Assembly: GCF_001613505.1 (NCBI RefSeq)
Contig: NZ_BDCM01000012.1
Span: 496,001 to 560,000, forward strand
Source: Nocardia mikamii NBRC 108933
GTDB taxonomy: Bacteria; Actinomycetota; Actinomycetes; Mycobacteriales; Mycobacteriaceae
Direction: 5' to 3'
Length of the DNA stretch: 64,000 nt
How positions within the stretch are numbered: position 1 is the first letter of the stretch; each line of letters opens with the position of its first letter. The position numbers and the translations under genes were made by a program. The notes beneath the pieces were generated by a model that saw only the letters and a program-made list of their open reading frames with translations, ran no database searches and was not told where the DNA came from. Shown here in pieces: positions 43,413-52,815 of the stretch.

Positions 43413-44312
43413 TTATTCCGGTCGAGAACGCGAATCCCACTGGGCGAGGACGGTCCGCAAGGTCGCCACCAGCGCAAGCGGTTGATCCATCATCGGGTGA
43501 TGACCGGCCTCGGCCAATTCGACCACCGTCGCGGGTCGCCCGAACAAGTTCGCGATCTCCAGCGCCCGCTCCCGGGTCACCAAACCGCGTTCGCATCGGA
43601 TGTAGAGCACGGATGCGTCCACGGCTCGCAGTGAGCCCAGCGGTGGGATACGCCCGTCTTCGAGGCGCTTGCGCAACATCTCGGGATCGAACTTCCAGCC
43701 CCACCCGGCACCGGTGTCTCGCACCGATTCCTCCGCCACGTGCCGTGCGACGTAAGGAAGCACAACCGCCTGGTCCGGGACGGTTCTAAACCGGCCACAG
43801 ATCTCAGCCCGCGTCGAGTACGTCTTGGGCCGGTGGAGCAACTGCGCGATGATGGACTCTTCCGACGGCTCCTGAAACGGAGAATCGATGACGACCAGAC
43901 CCGCGAGCGATTCCCGATGCCGAGCAGCGGACACGGCGCTCACTCGCCCACCCATGCTGTGCCCGATGACGTATGGCCGTCCGGCTATCCCGCCGGCCTC
44001 GGCAGCGGCCATCACCTCATCCGCCCAGCCCTCGATCGGATACCGGGATCGCACGGCGCTGTCACCGTGACCGGACAAATCCAGCGCCACCACACGATAC
44101 GTACCCGCCAACAGCGGAGCGATGTGGTCCCACCAGCCCGAATGCGCCGATCCGCCGTGCACCAGCACCACACCGGCCGTCCCCGCCCGGCCCCAGCACC
44201 GCAGGTGAACGACACCCCCGTCGACGTCGACCTCGCGATGTTCGGGCAGTTCCGCAATGGCCTGCGTAAACCATCCCGGCGCCGCGACATCCGCCTCCGC
44301 CGTCACTGCCAT
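43413..44312 (-). CDS. Alpha/beta-fold hydrolase
   Basis: 299 residues from the ATG at 44312 (AAGGAGG closely upstream). Oxyanion strand L-V-H-G-G-S-A-H near 51-58, D-L-S-G-H-G-D-S near 77-84, nucleophile elbow I-G-H-S-M-G-G-R near 115-122, and His in E-A-G-H-H-P-M near 270-276. Typical C-C hydrolase or epoxide hydrolase-like enzyme without signal peptide. Pairs with the PPOX gene downstream. Confidence 0.87.
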   Translation of the reverse strand: MAVTAEADVAAPGWFTQAIAELPEHREVDVDGGVVHLRCWGRAGTAGVVLVHGGSAHSGWWDHIAPLLAGTYRVVALDLSGHGDSAVRSRYPIEGWADEVMAAAEAGGIAGRPYVIGHSMGGRVSAVSAARHRESLAGLVVIDSPFQEPSEESIIAQLLHRPKTYSTRAEICGRFRTVPDQAVVLPYVARHVAEESVRDTGAGWGWKFDPEMLRKRLEDGRIPPLGSLRAVDASVLYIRCERGLVTRERALEIANLFGRPATVVELAEAGHHPMMDQPLALVATLRTVLAQWDSRSRPE

Positions 44313-44737
44313 CGCCGCCTCCTTCGCCCGGGCCCGCTCCTCGGACCATATCGGCAGGTGTACGCCACCGGTGGCGCAAAAATGGTGTTCTCGATCCCGA
44401 CCACCCGGTCCCGGCATGCCCGAGACGGATCGGCGCTGACATGCGAAAGCCGCCGGGGGCCATCCCGAGCCGGGGAACAGCAAACTCCGACTGTTCGCTC
44501 CACAATTCAATTCTTCTGTGCAGCAGTACAATTCGACAATCGAACCATCAGCGCGGCGTCGAACGCCGCCACCGCTCGCAACGTTCCGCCGAGCGGTCAG
44601 CACACTGGCTGTTCAGCAGGGGTTCCCAACCAGCGAACTCCGGGCAAGACTTACAGAACCGGCGCGGACCGGCCTCGAACTCATGGCCGGAGCGCACCCC
44701 ACCACGGGGCACAGGCACTTCGTCGAAGGGATCTGTG
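44313..44737. other. Divergent intergenic region
   Basis: 425 bases between the alpha/beta hydrolase and the molybdopterin oxidoreductase. The middle (about 44490-44545) is AT-richer and contains ACAATTC twice, at about 44501 and 44528, probably marking promoters for both sides. No long palindrome was found. Confidence 0.45.
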
Positions 44738-47059
44738 ATGGCCATGGATTTCACCAACCGATCCGGCGAGGATGCCGGGCCCAGCGGTCCGAAGGACGCG
44801 CGCGTGGTGCCGGAGTTCCATCCGTACGATCATCCGGCCGCCGGCTGGGGTGCGGCCCGATCGGTCACCGATTTCATGATCGGCCAGGAGAAGGAGCCGA
44901 TCCTCGGCCCCCGGGCGATCATCAAGATGAACCACGAGAACGACGGGTTCGACTGCCCCGGCTGTGCCTGGCCGGATTCGATCAAGGGCATCCATCTCGA
45001 CATCTGCGAAAACGGGATCAAGCACGTCACCTGGGAGATGACGCACAAACGCGTCGGACGCGAGTTCTTCGCCGCGCACACCGTGAGCGAACTGTCGACC
45101 TGGAGCGATCACGACCTCGAGGACCAAGGCCGGCTCACCGAGCCGCTGACCTACGACCCGGACACCGACACCTATGTGCCGATCGGCTGGCCGGCGGCGT
45201 TCGAGATGGTCGGCCGAGCCCTGCGCGAACTGGACGATCCGAATCGGGCCGCGTTCTACACCTCCGGCCGCCTCGGCAACGAGGCCACGTTCCTCTATCA
45301 GCTCCTGGCACGCGAACTGGGCACCAATAATCTGCCGGACTGCTCCAACATGTGCCACGAGGCCAGCGGCCGCGCGCTGCAGGCCGCACTCGGCACCGGT
45401 AAGGGTACCTGCGACCTCGGGGACTGGGAGACCACGGACGCGCTGTTCATCATGGGTGTCAATGCCGCCTCCAACGCCCCGCGCATGCTCACCGCACTGG
45501 CCGAGGCGGATCGGCGGGGCGCACAGATCGTGCACATCAACCCGCTGATCGAGGCGGGTTCGCGGCGCACCATCATTCCGCACGAATTCCTGGCGATGGC
45601 GACCTTCCACGCCACCCCCGTCGGCACCATGAACCTGCAGACCCGCATCGGCGGCGACTTCGCGGTCCTGCGCGGTATGGCCAAGGCCGTGCTCGAGGAA
45701 TCCCGCACCGATCCCAAGGCCCTCGACCACGAGTTCATCGAGCGCTACACCACCGGTTTCGACGCCTACCGCGCGAAGGTGGAGGCCACGTCGTGGGCGC
45801 AGATCGAGGAGCAGTCCGCGCTGACCGAAGCGGAGATCCGCAAGGCGGCGCGCGTCTACTGCGACGCCGACCGGTCGATCATCAGCTGGTGTCTGGGCAT
45901 CACCCAGCACGAGCACGGCGTGGACACCGTGCGCGAGATCGTGAATCTGCTCCTGCTGCGCGGCAATCTGGGCCGCGAGGGCGCCGGGCCATCACCGGTC
46001 CGGGGTCACAGCAATGTGCAGGGCAACCGGACCTGCGGCATCGACCATCGGCCGACACCGGAATTCCTCGACCGCCTCGCGGAGGTGTGCGAGATCGACC
46101 CGCCCCGCGCACACGGGCTCGACACCGTCGCCACCATCGAAGCCATGCACGCCGGTGCGGTGCGGGTGTTCGTGGGGATGGGCGGCAACTTCGCCCTCGC
46201 CGCGCCCGACAGCGCCTACACCTTCGACGCTTTGCGCAAATGCGAGCTGACCGTGCAGGTCAGCACGAAACTCAATCGCAGCCACCTGGTGCACGGGGCC
46301 CACGCGCTGATCCTGCCCTGCCTGGGCCGCACCGAACGCGACGAACAGCGCGGCGGCCTGCAGCGGACCTCTGTCGAGGATTCGATGGCGATGGTGCACC
46401 TGTCCAAGGGGATGAAGAAGCCGGCCTCGCGTCATCTGCTGTCGGAACCGGCCATCATCGCCGGTATCGCCAAAGCCGCGCTGCCGCAAAGCACAACGCC
46501 CTGGGACTATTACGTCGAGGACTACGACCGGATCCGGGACACGATGGCCCGGGTTCTGGTCGGTTTCGAGGACTTCAACCGCCGTGTGCGGCTGCCGCTC
46601 GGTTTCCGGATCAAGCAACCGGCCCGCGAACTGGTGTTCCTCACTCCGTCCGGCCGGGCGGAATTCTCCGCCGCGGACCTGCCCGACCTCACACGGGAGC
46701 CGGGCACGCTGACGCTGGCCACCATTCGCTCGCACGATCAGTGGAACACCACCATCTATTCCGACAACGACCGCTATCGCGGTGTGAAGAATCTGCGCAC
46801 CCTGGTGTTCATGAACGAGCAGGACATGCGCGAGCGCGGCCTGGAACTGTTCGACGAGGTCGACATCACCAGCATCGCGCGCGACGGCAGCACCCGATCG
46901 GTGCAGCGGTACAAGGCGATTCCCTACGACATCCCGCGCGGGTGCGCCGCCGGATACATGCCGGAGCTGAATGTGCTGTGCGCGATCGGCGACTACAGCA
47001 CCCAGAGCGATCAGCCGATCGTGAAGAACCTGAAGGTCACGATCGAACGGTCTCAGTGA
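44738..47059 (+). CDS. FdhF/YdeP-family molybdopterin oxidoreductase
   Basis: 773 residues; ATG at 44738 behind GAAGGG. N-terminal F-D-C-P-G-C-A-W-P near 67-75 with only one Cys pair, fewer than the four Cys of true formate dehydrogenases, so an FeS cluster is unlikely. Mo ligand region D-C-S-N-M-C-H-E-A-S-G near 200-210, pterin-binding G-N-L-G-R-E-G near 410-416 and S-N-V-Q-G-N-R-T-C-G near 426-435, C-terminal D-Q-W-N-T-T-I-Y near 668-675. YdeP-like proteins are linked to acid or stress response; the substrate is not known. Followed by two small genes. Confidence 0.9.
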   Translation: MAMDFTNRSGEDAGPSGPKDARVVPEFHPYDHPAAGWGAARSVTDFMIGQEKEPILGPRAIIKMNHENDGFDCPGCAWPDSIKGIHLDICENGIKHVTWEMTHKRVGREFFAAHTVSELSTWSDHDLEDQGRLTEPLTYDPDTDTYVPIGWPAAFEMVGRALRELDDPNRAAFYTSGRLGNEATFLYQLLARELGTNNLPDCSNMCHEASGRALQAALGTGKGTCDLGDWETTDALFIMGVNAASNAPRMLTALAEADRRGAQIVHINPLIEAGSRRTIIPHEFLAMATFHATPVGTMNLQTRIGGDFAVLRGMAKAVLEESRTDPKALDHEFIERYTTGFDAYRAKVEATSWAQIEEQSALTEAEIRKAARVYCDADRSIISWCLGITQHEHGVDTVREIVNLLLLRGNLGREGAGPSPVRGHSNVQGNRTCGIDHRPTPEFLDRLAEVCEIDPPRAHGLDTVATIEAMHAGAVRVFVGMGGNFALAAPDSAYTFDALRKCELTVQVSTKLNRSHLVHGAHALILPCLGRTERDEQRGGLQRTSVEDSMAMVHLSKGMKKPASRHLLSEPAIIAGIAKAALPQSTTPWDYYVEDYDRIRDTMARVLVGFEDFNRRVRLPLGFRIKQPARELVFLTPSGRAEFSAADLPDLTREPGTLTLATIRSHDQWNTTIYSDNDRYRGVKNLRTLVFMNEQDMRERGLELFDEVDITSIARDGSTRSVQRYKAIPYDIPRGCAAGYMPELNVLCAIGDYSTQSDQPIVKNLKVTIERSQ

Positions 47060-47112
47060 CATCCGTTCCCGCCGGCAACCGCAACCACGGCTCATTCCAC
47101 ACGAGGAGCGAC

Positions 47113-47493
47113 ATGGACGATTCCACGACCATCATCGCGAAGACGATCGGAAATCCCGAGGGGGTCGACAACAATCCGTGGGCATCCGGGCATCCTGCCG
47201 ACGGGGAACGCGTGGCGATCTTCGCTTTCGACGTGACCAGCGTCGACAACGAGTCCGGCGATATCCGCACCTACCACGTGACTCCGCCCGAGCGGGCGTG
47301 CGAGGGCACGGTCGTGCCCGAACATCGCACCCCGCAGGGAGTCACCGTCACCTGGCTCGGATGCGGTGCCGGCACGGTCGTCCGGCCTGCGACCCACCTC
47401 GATATCGAGCAGGCGATGATGGACCCCGACAACGCCGCGGAGACCATGTTCCAGTGCCGGGTCCGACCGGACAACCCCCACCTCGCCCGCTGA
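47113..47493 (+). CDS. Hypothetical protein downstream of the molybdopterin oxidoreductase
   Basis: 126 residues, ATG behind GAGGAG. Acidic, no signal peptide or membrane segment. Strands V-A-I-F-A-F-D-V-T-S-V near 34-44 and T-V-T-W-L-G-C-G-A-G-T-V-V near 77-89, with three Cys in the second half. Not recognised. The 53-base spacing and same strand suggest it is part of the oxidoreductase unit, for example a partner or maturation factor (inference). Confidence 0.65.
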   Translation: MDDSTTIIAKTIGNPEGVDNNPWASGHPADGERVAIFAFDVTSVDNESGDIRTYHVTPPERACEGTVVPEHRTPQGVTVTWLGCGAGTVVRPATHLDIEQAMMDPDNAAETMFQCRVRPDNPHLAR

Positions 47494-47549
47494 GCGAGCC
47501 CGGCGAAAACCATTGCGGCACAGGTAACCAGCCCGCCGATCGGAGAACC

Positions 47550-47654
47550 ATGAGCGACAAGAACGAACGTGAAGAGAAGATCGAGAAGGAAGAGGAGCAG
47601 CGCGAGAAGGAGCGCGAACGCCTCACCGAGGAAGAGGAGCGCCGCCTGCGCTAG
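47550..47654 (+). CDS. 34-residue highly charged peptide
   Basis: ATG with CGGAGAA upstream. Almost entirely Lys, Glu and Arg (24 charged residues in 34), predicted as one continuous helix. It is the third gene after the oxidoreductase. The composition is unlike random GC-rich frames in this region and the ribosome site is fair, so I think it is translated. Such micro-proteins can be assembly or regulatory helices; no family assigned. Confidence 0.5.
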   Translation: MSDKNEREEKIEKEEEQREKERERLTEEEERRLR

Positions 47655-47744
47655 TTTCAGCCCCACGGAGTCGGGTCGCCGACGAACTACCCGCCCGCGG
47701 CATCCGGGCAGTCATTTTCGCTCGCGGAAGTTCGTGAATGCGTT

Positions 47745-47897
47745 GTCGGTCAATGGTGGACGAGCCGCGACGAACTCCGTGTGGCGATCGTGGTCTGGAT
47801 CGAAAAGACCTACCACCGCACCCGTCGGCAACGCCGGCTCGGCCGACTCACTCCGATCGAGTTCGAGACGATAAACCGGCCCGCACTCGCGGCCTGA
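47745..47897 (+). mobile_element. IS3-family transposase scar (3' end of orfB)
   Basis: In frame with the TGA at 47895-47897 the sequence gives D-E-L-R-V-A-I-V-V-W-I-E-K-T-Y-H-R, then R-L-G-R-L-T-P-I-E-F-E, and ends N-R-P-A-L-A-A. This is the normal C-terminus of IS3-type integrase/transposase OrfB. Nothing of the catalytic DDE core or of terminal repeats is left. Confidence 0.8.
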
Positions 47898-48005
47898 AAG
47901 ACCGAACGCGCGAGTCGACCAAACTCGGGGACATTCCCGGAAGCCGAGCAATCCGACTCCGTAGAACCGGGTGGAACACCACCACCGAATTACGCGGAAC
48001 AGGCC

Positions 48006-48743
48006 TCAGCCTACCGGGAGTTTCACCACCGGATCGGCGCCCAGGTCGGTGATATAAACGTTGCCCGCCGTGTCGACTGCCACACCCTGGGGATTCTTCA
48101 GGCCGGTGAACGGCAGCGGGGTCGGCGTCGACGCGCCCGTCGCCAACCTCACCACCCATTGATTACCCCAGTCGACGACGTACAAGTCTCCCGCCTTGTC
48201 GACCGCCACGCCCTGAGGATCCTTCAGCCCGGTGAACGGCAACGTGGTCGGCGTCGACGCACCCGCCGCCAACCTCACGACCCGCTCGGTACTCAATTCG
48301 GTCACATATACGTTGTGCGCAGCGTCGACCGCGACCCCGTGGGGATCTTGGAGCCCCGTGAACGGCAGCGTCGTCGGCGTCGACGCACCCGCCGCCAACC
48401 TCACCACCCGATCGTTGCCCCGGTCGCTGACGTACACATCTCCCGCCGTATCGACCGCCACCCCCTGAGGATCCTTGAGCCCGGTGAACGGCAGCGGGGT
48501 CGCCGTCGACGCACCCGCTCCCAACTTCACCACCCGATTGTTACTCGTGTCGGTGACGTAAACGTTGCCTGCCGTGTCGGCCGCCACCCCCTGGGGATTA
48601 CTCAGCCCGGCGAACGGCAGCGGGGTCGCCGCCGACGCACCCGCCGCCAACTTCACCACCCGATCGTTACCCATGTCGGTGACATATACGTTGCCAGCCG
48701 CGTCGACAGCCACATCAGTGGGCAAGCTGACGCCGGTGAACGG
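48006..48743 (-). repeat. Tandem 126-base coding repeats (NHL blades)
   Basis: Six consecutive units of 126 bases encode the propeller blades. The phrase GCCGGTGAACGGCAGC or a one-base variant recurs at nearly every period on the plus strand. Close similarity invites slippage or gene conversion, so blade number may vary between strains. Confidence 0.8.
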
Positions 48744-49796
48744 CAGCGGAGTCTGGGCCGAGTAGGCCGAGTTGATAGGCGGGGGCGAGCTGCCACCGCC
48801 GCCCGATTGCCGTTGAACACCGATGACGACAGCTACGGCGGCCACCACCGTAACCGCGACCGCGGCGGCGAGCAGCCCGGCGGTCTTGGGCGACAATCTG
48901 ATTCGCCGCCCACGGCGCGCAGCCCCAGCGGTGCCGACCGCGGAATCGCCCAGCGCGGCGTTGGCCGCCGCCGCCAGCTCGCGCACGGTCTGGTAACGCT
49001 CCTCGGGGTTTTTGGCCATGCCCTTGGCGATGACAGTATCGAACGCAGTCGGTACATCGGGTGTTGTGGTGCTGGGACGCGGCGGCGGAGTGTGCAGGTG
49101 ATGGGCGATCACACCCTGCAGCCCCGCTGCGCTCGCAAACGGTGCTCGACCGGTCAGGCACTCATACAGCACGCACGTCAACGCGTACACGTCCACTCGG
49201 GCATCGGCCTTGACCTCCGCGCTGATCTCCTCCGGCGCCATGTAGGCGACGGTGCCGATGGTCTCACCGATCGAGGTCAGCGTACGGTCGTCGGCGGCGT
49301 GGGCGATCCCGAAGTCGATCAGGGAGGCGAACTCATCGGCCCCCAGCAGGATGTTGGTGGGTTTGACATCGCGGTGTACCAGCCCGACATCGTGGGCCGC
49401 CTGTAGCGCGCCGGCCACCTGTGTGATGATCGACACCGCCCGCCCCGGCGACAAGGCCCCTTCTCGCGTGATCACCTTGCGCAGGTCGGTGCCCTCGATC
49501 AAGCGCATATTCAGATAGAGCCTACCGTCGATATCGCCGAAGTCGTGGATGGGGATGACATGCGGCTCGGTCAACTGCGCCACCGCCCGGCACTCCCGGC
49601 GGAACCTCTCGCGCAGCTGTTCGTCATCGGCAAAGCGCTCCGGCAACACCTTGAGCGCTACCACCCGGTTGGTCAGCGAATCATGCGCCCGCCACACCTG
49701 GCCCATGCCACCCTGACCCAGCAGCGTCAACAGCCGATATCGCCCGAACGCCTCCGCTGAGATCGTGTCCCCGCCACCAACTGACGTGTCATCCAT
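48006..49796 (-). CDS. PknD-like Ser/Thr kinase with six-bladed NHL propeller
   Basis: 596 residues from the ATG at 49796. Kinase domain about 20-280: G-Q-G-G-M-G near 27-32, Lys49 (V-A-L-K-V), H-R-D-V-K-P-T-N near 141-148, D-F-G near 161-163, A-P-E-E. Membrane segment near 306-327, a Gly/Ser/Pro linker, then six repeats of 42 residues each (about 351-596) starting L-P-F-T-G and containing G-V-A-V-D and N-V-Y-V-T-D. The extracellular propeller is the sensor in M. tuberculosis PknD. Repeats are very similar to one another, including at DNA level (126-base period). Confidence 0.92.
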   Translation of the reverse strand: MDDTSVGGGDTISAEAFGRYRLLTLLGQGGMGQVWRAHDSLTNRVVALKVLPERFADDEQLRERFRRECRAVAQLTEPHVIPIHDFGDIDGRLYLNMRLIEGTDLRKVITREGALSPGRAVSIITQVAGALQAAHDVGLVHRDVKPTNILLGADEFASLIDFGIAHAADDRTLTSIGETIGTVAYMAPEEISAEVKADARVDVYALTCVLYECLTGRAPFASAAGLQGVIAHHLHTPPPRPSTTTPDVPTAFDTVIAKGMAKNPEERYQTVRELAAAANAALGDSAVGTAGAARRGRRIRLSPKTAGLLAAAVAVTVVAAVAVVIGVQRQSGGGGSSPPPINSAYSAQTPLPFTGVSLPTDVAVDAAGNVYVTDMGNDRVVKLAAGASAATPLPFAGLSNPQGVAADTAGNVYVTDTSNNRVVKLGAGASTATPLPFTGLKDPQGVAVDTAGDVYVSDRGNDRVVRLAAGASTPTTLPFTGLQDPHGVAVDAAHNVYVTELSTERVVRLAAGASTPTTLPFTGLKDPQGVAVDKAGDLYVVDWGNQWVVRLATGASTPTPLPFTGLKNPQGVAVDTAGNVYITDLGADPVVKLPVG

Positions 49797-50150
49797 TGTG
49801 TCGTCCCGTGACCATCCGACTGGCGAAAGGTGTACATGCCTGCGTCCCATCCCCGCCCCAGCTGGTACCCCACCCCAGTTGATTCAGCCAGGCCAGACAG
49901 TCGAGAGTCGGCGCTATCCAACCACAAACCTGTCGCGACTCAAGCGTACCTCTCGCTCTTGATTCAACCGCCCGGAACCGGTGTAGCCAGTGTCTGCCAG
50001 CCACACGACCACGTCACCGACCTGCGCGGCGGCTACCGCGACGGTCCAGCGAATTTGCGTTCGGAAGAAGTCTCGGGGGCATCGTCGGCGGTCCGCCGCA
50101 GGAAGCGGTCCGGCAGCGCCGGTGCTCGATCTGGTAGCAGAGGTTGCCGC
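49797..50150. other. Intergenic region, no gene seen
   Basis: 354 bases between the kinase start and the end of the deacetylase gene. The open frames are Arg/Ser-rich and lack start signals. ACTCAAGCGTAC at 49938-49949 resembles one degenerate mce half-site but has no full palindrome; it may be part of the kinase promoter. Confidence 0.45.
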
Positions 50151-50960
50151 TCATGAACGCCATGACTGGGCCCGCCCGCGGCTGTCGGCCTCATACCCCT
50201 GGTTCCAGGTCCGCTCCACCAGAGAGCCGACAAGCAGCTGACGCTCGGCGCACTCGGTCAAAATTCGCGGTAGCGCCGCTAGCGTCGCGCGCCACGAGCC
50301 GCGTGCCGATGTGCAGTCGGAGTCGTGCAGCAGGATGGTGCCCCCGGGGCGGAGTTCGCGGATCACTCGGCGTGCCACCGTGTCCGGCGTTGCGGTCCGC
50401 GTCCAGTCCTTCCCGCACGCGGTCCACAGCACGGGCGTCATTTCCAGGCGCCGGGCCGTGGTCAGCGCCGCGGCCGAGAGTATCCCGTAAGGCGGTCGGT
50501 AGTGCAGCGGTCTGCTACCAGTCGTCTCCACGATCAGGCCGTACGCGCGCGCGATGTCGTGGTACGTCGACACCGGCCCGCGCGCCAGCAGGCAGCGGTG
50601 ACTCCAGCCGTGCAGCGCCACCTCGTGACCTTCCGCGACGATCCGCGCGCCGAGCGCAGGTGCCCGCTCGAGCATCGATCCGAGGAGGAAGAACGTCGCG
50701 TGCACGCGAGCGGTGGCCAGCGCGTCCAGGATGGCCGGTGTCGACGCGGGGTCCGGGCCGTCGTCGAAGGTCAATGCGACCGTGCCGGCGTCCGCGGATC
50801 CGGACAGGCGAGGGGTCAGGTGCTCGCGAACGGTGGAGATCGCCGTGACCGAGGGGAGCGCGTTCAGCATCACGGCACCGGTAGCGGCGATCATCGCCTG
50901 CGCGACAGCGGATTTCACGCGCTCGTTCGCCCGCGTCGCACGGCGTTTCGCGCTTCCCAT
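50151..50960 (-). CDS. Polysaccharide deacetylase (carbohydrate esterase 4)
   Basis: 269 residues from the ATG at 50960. N-terminal membrane or signal segment (about 17-40), so the catalytic part is outside. CE4 motifs: T-F-D-D-G-P-D near 64-70 (catalytic Asp and metal Asp), H-G-W-S-H near 113-117 (metal His), R-P-P-Y-G near 147-151, and L-L-H-D near 201-204. It removes acetyl groups from N-acetylated sugars. Last gene of the six-gene operon, overlapping the epimerase by 46 bases. Confidence 0.9.
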   Translation of the reverse strand: MGSAKRRATRANERVKSAVAQAMIAATGAVMLNALPSVTAISTVREHLTPRLSGSADAGTVALTFDDGPDPASTPAILDALATARVHATFFLLGSMLERAPALGARIVAEGHEVALHGWSHRCLLARGPVSTYHDIARAYGLIVETTGSRPLHYRPPYGILSAAALTTARRLEMTPVLWTACGKDWTRTATPDTVARRVIRELRPGGTILLHDSDCTSARGSWRATLAALPRILTECAERQLLVGSLVERTWNQGYEADSRGRAQSWRS

Positions 50961-51901
50961 TCGCTGCCCAGCATGTCCGCCAGTCCCAGCTGCGCGTGCC
51001 ACCCCAGTTCCCGACCGATTCTGGCGATGTCGGCGATCACGCGGGGCGGGTCGCCGGGCCGCCGGTCGCCGACCTCGTATCGGAACCGCTCGCCGGTCAC
51101 CGCGCGGGCGGCATCGAGAATTTCGAATACCGAGTACCCGCGCCCGGTGCCGACGTTGTACACCGAATTCCCCGTCCCACCGCACTCGAGCCGTTCGACA
51201 GCGCTGACGTGTGCGTTCGCGACATCGAGCACGTGCACGAAGTCGCGGACGCAGGATCCGTCCGGCGTCGGGTAGTCCGCACCGAAGACGACCGGCGGCT
51301 GGCCGGTCGAAATCGCTTGCAGCACATTGGGAATCAAGCCGGTCGCGTTTCGATCCCCGAGCCCCGGGCCGCCCGCCCCCGCGACGTTGAAATAGCGCAG
51401 TACGGTCGAGCTCAGCGCGCCGAACGCCGCGGCGGCGTCGGCGACGATCCACTCGCATGCGAGCTTGCTGCGCCCGTACGGGTTTATCGGGTGCGCCGGT
51501 GTCTGTTCGGGTACCGACCCGTTTCCGACCTGTGATCCGTATATCGCTGCGCTGGAGGAGAATACGAGATGTTCGACGCCGGTAGCGCGCATCGCGGCGA
51601 GCAAGGTGCGGGTTCCGCCGGTGTTCTGCTCGTAGTACTCGAGCGGGTGGGACATCGAATCCACTGCCGATTTCCGGCCGGCGAGGTGGGCGACTCCGGT
51701 GATTTCGTGGTTCCGCAGTGCGGCGGTCATGGCCGCGAAGTCGGTGACCGACGCCGCGACCGTCGCGACATCATCGGGTATCGCGGCGCGGCGACCGGTC
51801 GAGAAATCGTCGAGGACGACCACGGACCGGCCGGTCGCGCGGAGCGCGCGCACCACGTGCGATCCGATATAACCGCCACCACCGGTCACCAGCCAGCTCA
51901 C
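50915..51901 (-). CDS. galE: UDP-glucose 4-epimerase-like NAD-dependent epimerase
   Basis: 328 residues from a GTG at 51901 with GAGGAGGGT upstream. T-G-G-G-G-Y-I-G-S-H near 6-15, substrate Ser in S-S-S-A-A-I-Y-G near 117-124, Tyr-x-x-x-Lys in Y-G-R-S-K near 143-147, and A-G-A-G-G near 176-180. The GalE layout fits interconversion of UDP-Glc/Gal or their N-acetyl forms. Coupled to the transporter gene by a four-base overlap. The symbol is by similarity; specificity is not proven. Confidence 0.88.
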   Translation of the reverse strand: MSWLVTGGGGYIGSHVVRALRATGRSVVVLDDFSTGRRAAIPDDVATVAASVTDFAAMTAALRNHEITGVAHLAGRKSAVDSMSHPLEYYEQNTGGTRTLLAAMRATGVEHLVFSSSAAIYGSQVGNGSVPEQTPAHPINPYGRSKLACEWIVADAAAAFGALSSTVLRYFNVAGAGGPGLGDRNATGLIPNVLQAISTGQPPVVFGADYPTPDGSCVRDFVHVLDVANAHVSAVERLECGGTGNSVYNVGTGRGYSVFEILDAARAVTGERFRYEVGDRRPGDPPRVIADIARIGRELGWHAQLGLADMLGSEWEARNAVRRGRTSA

Positions 51902-52815
51902 CCTACCCTCCTCGGGGTCGGGCCGGTCTCCGCCTCGAGCCTGCGCGCGGCCGACGCGCGATCGCGGCCGAGACATGTCACACCGACGGATACCGCCAGC
52001 AACGCGAGGACGAAGGCGGCGCCCGCGCCGCCTCCGGGGATCTCGTCACCGAGCACGGTGACACCGAGCACGACGGGAACGAACGAGGACAGAAAGCTGG
52101 TGACCGGAAACGTGAGGACCGCGGCGCCCGCCTGCAGACCGCGCTGCAGCAGGCTGATCCCGAGCACCGAACATACCGCGAGCACATAGGGTGTCGGCGT
52201 GGCGAGCATCGTCCAGGGATGGTCTACCTCGAAGGTGAGTCCGACCTGGCGTGTCGCTACCGTTGCGATGCCGTAGGCGATTCCCGCAGCGGTGCCGAAC
52301 CCGAGCGCCGCGACCCATGGTCGTGGGGTCCTGGCACCGAGGTCTCCCGCGACCGCCCCGGCCGCGGCGGCCGCTAGGCCGCCAACGAGGAACAGGAGCA
52401 TCTGTGCGTTCGACGCGGGCGAACCGAGTGCCGATTCGTCGTTGAACGCATACGCCATCAGTCCGGTGCCGAGCACCATCGCGACGATCCCGTAGCGCCC
52501 CACCGCCGCCAGCCGTTCATCGAGACCGCGGCGGGCAATCACAACGAGAAACAGCATGTCCAGGGTCAGCAAGGGCGCGACCAGAGTCGCCGGCGCCACC
52601 GAGAACGCGTATGCCTCGGCCGCGAAACCGCCGATCTCACAAGCCAATCCGAACAGCCACAGCGGCCGCACGGCGAGCCGCGCCAGCAACAGCAGTCCCA
52701 GGCCGCCGCCGTGCGCGGTTCGCCGCGCCGCCGTGGCCTGGATCGCCGGCGCGCACCCGTACAACGCGGCGGCGACGACCACCGCCGGCAACCCGTAAGC
52801 CAGCGACTGATTCAC
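51898..52815 (-). CDS. DMT/NIPA-like multi-pass transporter
   Basis: 305 residues from the GTG at 52815, the point that overlaps the glycosyltransferase stop by four bases. About nine hydrophobic segments, with G-L-P-A-V-V-V-A-A-A-L-Y-G at the start and S-V-L-G-I-S-L-L-Q-R-G-L near 220-231. The size and pattern fit EamA/DMT-type carriers. In this operon a lipid-linked or small glycan precursor exporter is a plausible role (inference); NIPA-type magnesium transport is the alternative. Confidence 0.75.
   Translation of the reverse strand: MNQSLAYGLPAVVVAAALYGCAPAIQATAARRTAHGGGLGLLLLARLAVRPLWLFGLACEIGGFAAEAYAFSVAPATLVAPLLTLDMLFLVVIARRGLDERLAAVGRYGIVAMVLGTGLMAYAFNDESALGSPASNAQMLLFLVGGLAAAAAGAVAGDLGARTPRPWVAALGFGTAAGIAYGIATVATRQVGLTFEVDHPWTMLATPTPYVLAVCSVLGISLLQRGLQAGAAVLTFPVTSFLSSFVPVVLGVTVLGDEIPGGGAGAAFVLALLAVSVGVTCLGRDRASAARRLEAETGPTPRRVG

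Noticed and set aside
48006..48743. Regular 126-base repeats as a possible CRISPR or minisatellite
   Set aside because: The repeats are in frame and encode NHL propeller blades of the kinase; there are no unique spacers.
49938..49949. ACTCAAGCGTAC, shared with the degenerate mce site at 19518-19529
   Set aside because: Only half of the palindrome is present and the left arm (GCGACT) does not fit CTACG. Probably a chance match or a promoter element, so the kinase was not added to the mce regulon.
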